Origin: an uncultured Planctomycetaceae bacterium
GTDB lineage: Bacteria > Planctomycetota > Planctomycetia > Pirellulales > Pirellulaceae
NCBI GenBank assembly: GCA_903927685.1
Contig: CAIYOB010000214.1
Coordinates: forward strand, 1-18,792
DNA: 18,792 bases
Direction of reading: 5' to 3'
Shown here: positions 15,359-18,792 of the stretch, one piece after another
Numbering within the stretch: position 1 is the first letter of the stretch
Layout of the letters: each line of letters opens with the position of its first letter
Position numbers and translations under genes: made by a program
The notes under the pieces: generated by a model
The model's database searches: none
Told to the model about the DNA's origin: nothing
Seen by the model: only the letters and a program-made list of their open reading frames with translations

Positions 15359-16491
15359 GCAACGCCGGCATCTCGCTCGACTTGGATTATCTGCCGCGCT
15401 TGCCGCGCGGCAAGGACACGCCGATCGGCTGTATCGGCGCGGGCTTCATTATCGCGGACTGCCACTTGGTGGCCTACCGCCGCGCCGGCTTGAATCCCGT
15501 GGCGATTGCATCCCGGTCGCCGGAACGGACGCGGCAAGTCGCCCAGCAGCACGGCTTGCAAGCCTACGACGATTATCGGGAGTTGCTGGCCGATCGCCGG
15601 ATTCAAGTCGTCGACGTGGGCGTGCCGCCGGATGTCCAGTTGGAGGTTATCCGCGAGATCGTTCAGCATCGCGATCACATCCGCGGCGTGCTGGCGCAGA
15701 AGCCGCTGGGGGTGAACTACGCCGAGGCGGTCGAAGTGGTGCGGCTGTGCGCGCAGGCGGGCATCACACTGGCCGTCAATCAGAACATGCGGTACGACCA
15801 ATCGGTGCGGGCCTGCAAGTGCCTGCTGGACCGCGGGCACCTGGGCACACCGGTCTTGGGCACGATCGACATGCGGGCCATCCCGCACTGGATGCCCTGG
15901 CAGCAGCGGTTGGGCTGGGTCACGCTGCGGATCATGTCCATTCACCACCTGGACACCTTCCGCTATTGGTTCGGCGATCCGGTGCGGGTGTTTGCCAGCG
16001 TACGTCAGGATCCGCGCACGGCGCGTAAGTTCGCGCACGAAGACGGAATCTGCTTGTACATCCTGGAGTACGAAAACGGCGTGCGGGCCTCGTCCTGGGA
16101 CGACGTTTGGACCGGACCGGCCCTGGAGGGCGCCCAGAAGGACATCGCGATCCGCTGGCGAGTCGAAGGGCTGGACGGCCTGGCCCGCGGGACGATCGGC
16201 TGGCCGGAGTACCCGAGTCCCACGCCCAGCACGCTGGATTTCACGACCACGCGCCAGCCCGGATACTGGCTGCAGCCGCGGTGGCCCGAGGTCTGGTTTC
16301 CCGACGCCTTTGTCGGCACGATGGCCCAATTGCTGTGCGCGCTGGAGGACAACACCGAGCCGGAGATCAGCGGCCGGGACAACCTGAAAACGATGGCCCT
16401 GGTCGAAGCCTGCTACGTGTCCGCTCGCGAGCACCGGGCGGTCGAGATCGCCGAGATCGAAGCGGCAGCGCCGGGGCTGGACGCACGGTAA
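15355..16491 (+). CDS. Gfo/Idh/MocA-family oxidoreductase
   Basis: This 378-residue protein begins at the ATG that overlaps the PhyH stop. The N-terminal Rossmann fold shows [15 protein letters not shown] (23-37) as the NAD(P)-binding loop and the post-strand motif [10 protein letters not shown] (51-60). The usual EKP catalytic motif is AQKPLG (114-119), with Gln115 in place of Glu but Lys116 kept. The C-terminal domain has NQNMRYDQS and [13 protein letters not shown], where the histidines resemble the proton-relay/substrate motif of the family. These enzymes oxidise or reduce sugars, inositols and related compounds with NAD(P). The partner encoded immediately upstream suggests that it may act on a product of the PhyH enzyme. 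The stop TAA is followed by the DUF362 gene after 8 bases. A substrate cannot be assigned. Confidence 0.92.
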   Translation: MSNAGISLDLDYLPRLPRGKDTPIGCIGAGFIIADCHLVAYRRAGLNPVAIASRSPERTRQVAQQHGLQAYDDYRELLADRRIQVVDVGVPPDVQLEVIREIVQHRDHIRGVLAQKPLGVNYAEAVEVVRLCAQAGITLAVNQNMRYDQSVRACKCLLDRGHLGTPVLGTIDMRAIPHWMPWQQRLGWVTLRIMSIHHLDTFRYWFGDPVRVFASVRQDPRTARKFAHEDGICLYILEYENGVRASSWDDVWTGPALEGAQKDIAIRWRVEGLDGLARGTIGWPEYPSPTPSTLDFTTTRQPGYWLQPRWPEVWFPDAFVGTMAQLLCALEDNTEPEISGRDNLKTMALVEACYVSAREHRAVEIAEIEAAAPGLDAR

Positions 16492-16499
16492 CCGTGACG

Positions 16500-17696
16500 A
16501 TGCTGACCAACCATCCCCTGGTCCCCCCGGCAACGCGACCTGCGGTGCATGTCACCCGGGGCGACGGCCCCTACCGCAATACGCGCCGGGCATTGGAACC
16601 GTTCGACCTGGCGGCGGTTTGCGGCCGGCGGGTCTTGCTGAAGCCGAATGTCGGCCGAGTTGCCGCCGCGGGTTCGGGGATTGTGACGCACCCCGAGGTC
16701 GTCGCCGCCGCGATCGACGCGTTTCGCGAAGCCGGCGCCCGGGTGGCGGTGGGCGAGAGCCCCATCGCCGGCGTCAAGGTCACTGAGGCATTCGAAGCCG
16801 CGGGAATCAGCGCCGTCGCCCGGCAACGCGATTGTCCGCTGCTCGACATGGACCGCCGCCGGTTTGTCGAGCTGCCGGTGCCCGCCGGGCAGGTGATCCA
16901 GACTCTCCGGGTGTGCCCGGATGTGCTCGAGCACGATTTCGTCGTGTCCCTGCCGGTCATGAAGATGCACATGCACACCGGCGTCAGCCTGGCGGTCAAG
17001 AACATGAAGGGCTGCCTGTGGCGGCGGAGCAAGGTCGAGTTGCACATGCTGCCGGCGGTCGAAGGCAGCGCCGTCAAGTCCCTGGATGTGGCGATCGCCG
17101 ACCTGGCCTCGGTCCTGCGCCCGCACTTGGCGATCATCGACGGCACCGTGGGCTTGGAAGGACTGGGCCCCAGCGCGGGGCGGCCCAAGCCGCTGGACGC
17201 CGTGGTGGTCAGCGCGGACGCATTTGCCGCCGACGCCGTCGCCTGCCAATTGATGGGCGTCGCCGCGGAGGCCGTCCCGCACCTGCGACTGGGCGCCCAG
17301 CGCGGCTATGGAGTCATTGATCTGGACCGCGTGACCGTCACGCCGGACCAGTGGCGGGAATTTGCCGCTCCGTTCGAGCCGCCCCCGCAGAACCTGACGA
17401 TCGAATTCCCCAACATCACGATCCTGGACCAGAGTTCGTGCAGCGCCTGCCAGTCGACCCTGTTGCTGTTCCTGAATCGCTATCGGGAGCGCATCTTTGA
17501 TTACTTTCCAGCCCAGACGCCGATCCACGTGGCGATCGGCAAAGGCCACGCGGACGTGCCCGCAGGAACCCTGCTGATCGGCAACTGTACGCGGCAACAT
17601 GAAGACCAAGGCATTTTCGTTCCCGGCTGCCCGCCCGTCGGCAGTCAGATTTTCGCGGCGATTTCCGCTGCGCGAGACCGGAAAGCCGAACCGTAG
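16500..17696 (+). CDS. DUF362-family protein with a four-cysteine C-terminus
   Basis: The start is taken as the ATG at 16500 (398 residues); a GTG two codons upstream (16494) is also possible, and a much longer in-frame reading inside the oxidoreductase gene is rejected. The DUF362 core shows RRVLLKPNVG (43-52), VTHPEVVAAAIDAFREAGAR (62-81), VVSLPVMKMHMHTG (148-161) and LAVKNMKGCLW (164-174), then LRPHLAIIDGTVGLEG (206-221). The C-terminal part carries Cys314 and Cys317 (SSCSACQST), Cys363 (GNCTRQ) and Cys377 (VPGCPPVG), a spacing that could hold an iron-sulfur cluster although it differs from the ferredoxin-like tail of many DUF362 proteins. The biochemical function of the family is not established. 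The gene is the last of the + strand run, with a hairpin repeat downstream. The ribosome site is not clear. Confidence 0.86.
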   Translation: MLTNHPLVPPATRPAVHVTRGDGPYRNTRRALEPFDLAAVCGRRVLLKPNVGRVAAAGSGIVTHPEVVAAAIDAFREAGARVAVGESPIAGVKVTEAFEAAGISAVARQRDCPLLDMDRRRFVELPVPAGQVIQTLRVCPDVLEHDFVVSLPVMKMHMHTGVSLAVKNMKGCLWRRSKVELHMLPAVEGSAVKSLDVAIADLASVLRPHLAIIDGTVGLEGLGPSAGRPKPLDAVVVSADAFAADAVACQLMGVAAEAVPHLRLGAQRGYGVIDLDRVTVTPDQWREFAAPFEPPPQNLTIEFPNITILDQSSCSACQSTLLLFLNRYRERIFDYFPAQTPIHVAIGKGHADVPAGTLLIGNCTRQHEDQGIFVPGCPPVGSQIFAAISAARDRKAEP

Positions 17697-17723
17697 CGTT
17701 CACTCGGTTGGCGGATTTCGGGC

Positions 17724-17810
17724 GGGGTGCCTGGGGTCGAGCCGCGAGGGGAGAGCGGCGAGCCCCCAGATCTGCAGCTGGGGGCTCCTGCACTCGACCC
17801 CAGCCACCCC
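17724..17810. repeat. Nested inverted repeat between convergent genes
   Basis: An outer 18-base arm (17724-17741, beginning GGGGTGCCTGGGG) pairs with 17793-17810 (ending CCCCAGCCACCCC) with one mismatch. Inside it, a 10-bp perfect stem (17760-17769 GAGCCCCCAG with 17778-17787 CTGGGGGCTC) closes an 8-base loop. The element fills most of the 151 bases between the ends of the DUF362 gene and the symporter gene. It could end transcription from both sides. The sequence resembles repeats common between genes in planctomycete genomes (recall, not searched), so it may belong to a dispersed family. It is unrelated in sequence to the palindrome at 12577-12680. Confidence 0.8.
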
Positions 17811-17847
17811 GAGCGTCTCGTCGTCGTGGCGGTGTCCCGGACCGCAA

Positions 17848-18792
17848 TCAGGGGATCGCCGGTCGCCGCGGGCCGAGCGGCAACAGGCTGGCCAGCATGC
17901 CGGCCGCGGCGCCCACGATGAACGCGGCCGGCATCATCCAGACAAAGCTCAGCCCGAAGACGCCAAAGTATCCCACGGCCACGGCGACCGCCGCACTGCC
18001 TGCGGCCCCGACCAGCGTCCCGAACGAACTGGCCCACGGCACGAACATCGCCATGAAGAACAGCAGGAACAGGGGCACGGACAGCAGGTTGGCGATCTTG
18101 TAGCACAGTTCCAGCAGGTTGCCTTCGACCTGTCCGACCAGAGCGCCCAGGGCGACGACCACGAATCCGACCGCCCACGAGACGTACTTGGCGATCCGCA
18201 GGTGACTGGGCGCCGCGCCCGGTTGCCGGAACAGGCGATCGATGAAATCGGTGGTGATGACCGAGCAGGCGGAATTCAAACCCGAGGACAGGCTGGACAT
18301 GGCAGCCGCCAACAACCCGGCGATCACCAATCCGGTGACTCCGGGCGGCAGGCCGCGAACAATGAAGATCGGCAGCAGCTGATCGGCATTTTCCTCGACC
18401 GACAAGCCGGCCGGGAACATGTCCGGACGGGCGCGAAAATAGGCCAGCAGCGCCAAACCGACGGCGGCCAGAAAGGGCCACAGCAGAACGTTGGCCAGCA
18501 GGGAGATGTTGAACATCCGCCGGGCCGCCGCGGCGTCGCGGGTCGCCAGGTACCGCTGGATCGCCATCTGGTCCGAACCGGCCGTGCAGATGTACCACGT
18601 GAACATGGACAGGAACCCTCCGACAAACGTGAAACGCACGTCGGGGCTGTACCAGAACACCGGCGGTTGCCAATGCGCCGGCCACTCGGTCGGCCACCAT
18701 TTACCCACCCCGCCCAGATCCACGGAGATCACGACCAGGGCCAGGATTGCGCCTCCAAACATGATCAGGCTCTGCAACACGTCCGTCAGCAC
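17848..18792 (-). CDS. Sodium:solute symporter (SSS family), N-terminal part outside the window
   Basis: The frame is open to the right edge, so about 314 C-terminal residues are seen and the N-terminal membrane helices are missing. The visible part starts with VLTDVLQSLIMFGGAILALV, a typical mid-protein SSS helix (usually WTDVLQ), followed by an outside loop rich in Trp and Pro, then GSDQMAIQRYLATRD (72-86), a signature of the family, and SSLSSGLNSACSVITTDF (167-184), the helix that supplies serines to the sodium site. At least six more hydrophobic segments follow (for example 100-118, 152-166, 205-225, 240-260 and 265-305). The protein should be an inner-membrane Na+-coupled importer of a sugar, polyol, amino acid or organic acid. 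It is convergent with the sugar-type cluster, so it is not part of that operon, but it could supply its substrate. The C-terminus is short after the last helix. Confidence 0.92.
   Translation of the reverse strand: MLTDVLQSLIMFGGAILALVVISVDLGGVGKWWPTEWPAHWQPPVFWYSPDVRFTFVGGFLSMFTWYICTAGSDQMAIQRYLATRDAAAARRMFNISLLANVLLWPFLAAVGLALLAYFRARPDMFPAGLSVEENADQLLPIFIVRGLPPGVTGLVIAGLLAAAMSSLSSGLNSACSVITTDFIDRLFRQPGAAPSHLRIAKYVSWAVGFVVVALGALVGQVEGNLLELCYKIANLLSVPLFLLFFMAMFVPWASSFGTLVGAAGSAAVAVAVGYFGVFGLSFVWMMPAAFIVGAAAGMLASLLPLGPRRPAIP

Noticed and set aside
16107..16499. An N-terminal extension of the DUF362 protein
   Set aside because: It lies inside the oxidoreductase gene in another frame; family similarity begins after 16500.
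15217..16533. A 438-codon - strand frame opposite the oxidoreductase gene
   Set aside because: Shadow frame; the + strand protein has a full Rossmann fold and an ATGA link to its neighbour.
1..18792. tRNA or rRNA genes, transposases and integrases
   Set aside because: I saw no cloverleaf-like sequence, rRNA signature or mobile-element protein on either strand; short RNAs cannot be excluded by eye.

Overview
The window is GC-rich and densely coded. Its gene content suggests a bacterium of the Planctomycetota or a related PVC lineage, possibly an uncultured, facultative or anaerobic one. The clues are a long WD40-type protein, a secreted DUF4380 protein, Gfo/Idh/MocA, sugar-epimerase and DUF362 genes in one run, an SSS symporter, and palindromic repeats between genes. 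This assignment is inference; the window holds no rRNA or other marker gene.

Layout. (1) 1-5363, + strand: the 3' part of a very long beta-propeller protein, then a tandem class II aldolase-like protein whose second domain has lost its catalytic and metal residues, then a broken secreted SGNH/GDSL-type hydrolase gene. (2) 5485-12507, - strand, read right to left: a secreted DUF4380 protein, a SAM-dependent methyltransferase, a YjiM-like double-cubane-cluster reductase, a small and a large 2-hydroxyacyl-CoA dehydratase-type subunit joined by an ATGA overlap, and an HgdC/BadF-type ATPase activator. (3) 12508-12918: a divergent intergenic region with a palindromic repeat and a promoter-like element. 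(4) 12919-17696, + strand: a sugar-phosphate isomerase/epimerase-like TIM barrel, ribose-5-phosphate isomerase A, a PhyH-type dioxygenase, a Gfo/Idh/MocA oxidoreductase (ATGA overlap with PhyH) and a DUF362 protein. (5) 17697-17847: a nested hairpin repeat between convergent genes. (6) 17848-18792, - strand: the C-terminal part of a sodium:solute symporter that runs off the window.

How the genes may work together. The - strand block looks like a complete ATP-driven low-potential electron system. The activator has both cluster cysteines at the positions known from HgdC (127 and 166). It could energise up to three HgdA/HgdB-superfamily proteins, one of them of the double-cubane type. The tight linkage to a methyltransferase and the presence of three acceptor proteins with one activator are the most unusual features here, and no substrate can be read from the sequence. 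The + strand block on the right resembles a catabolic cluster for a sugar, polyol or sugar acid: epimerase, rpiA, oxidoreductase, oxygenase, with a transporter at the edge. It contains an O2-dependent enzyme family close to the O2-sensitive one, which suggests that the two blocks serve different conditions.
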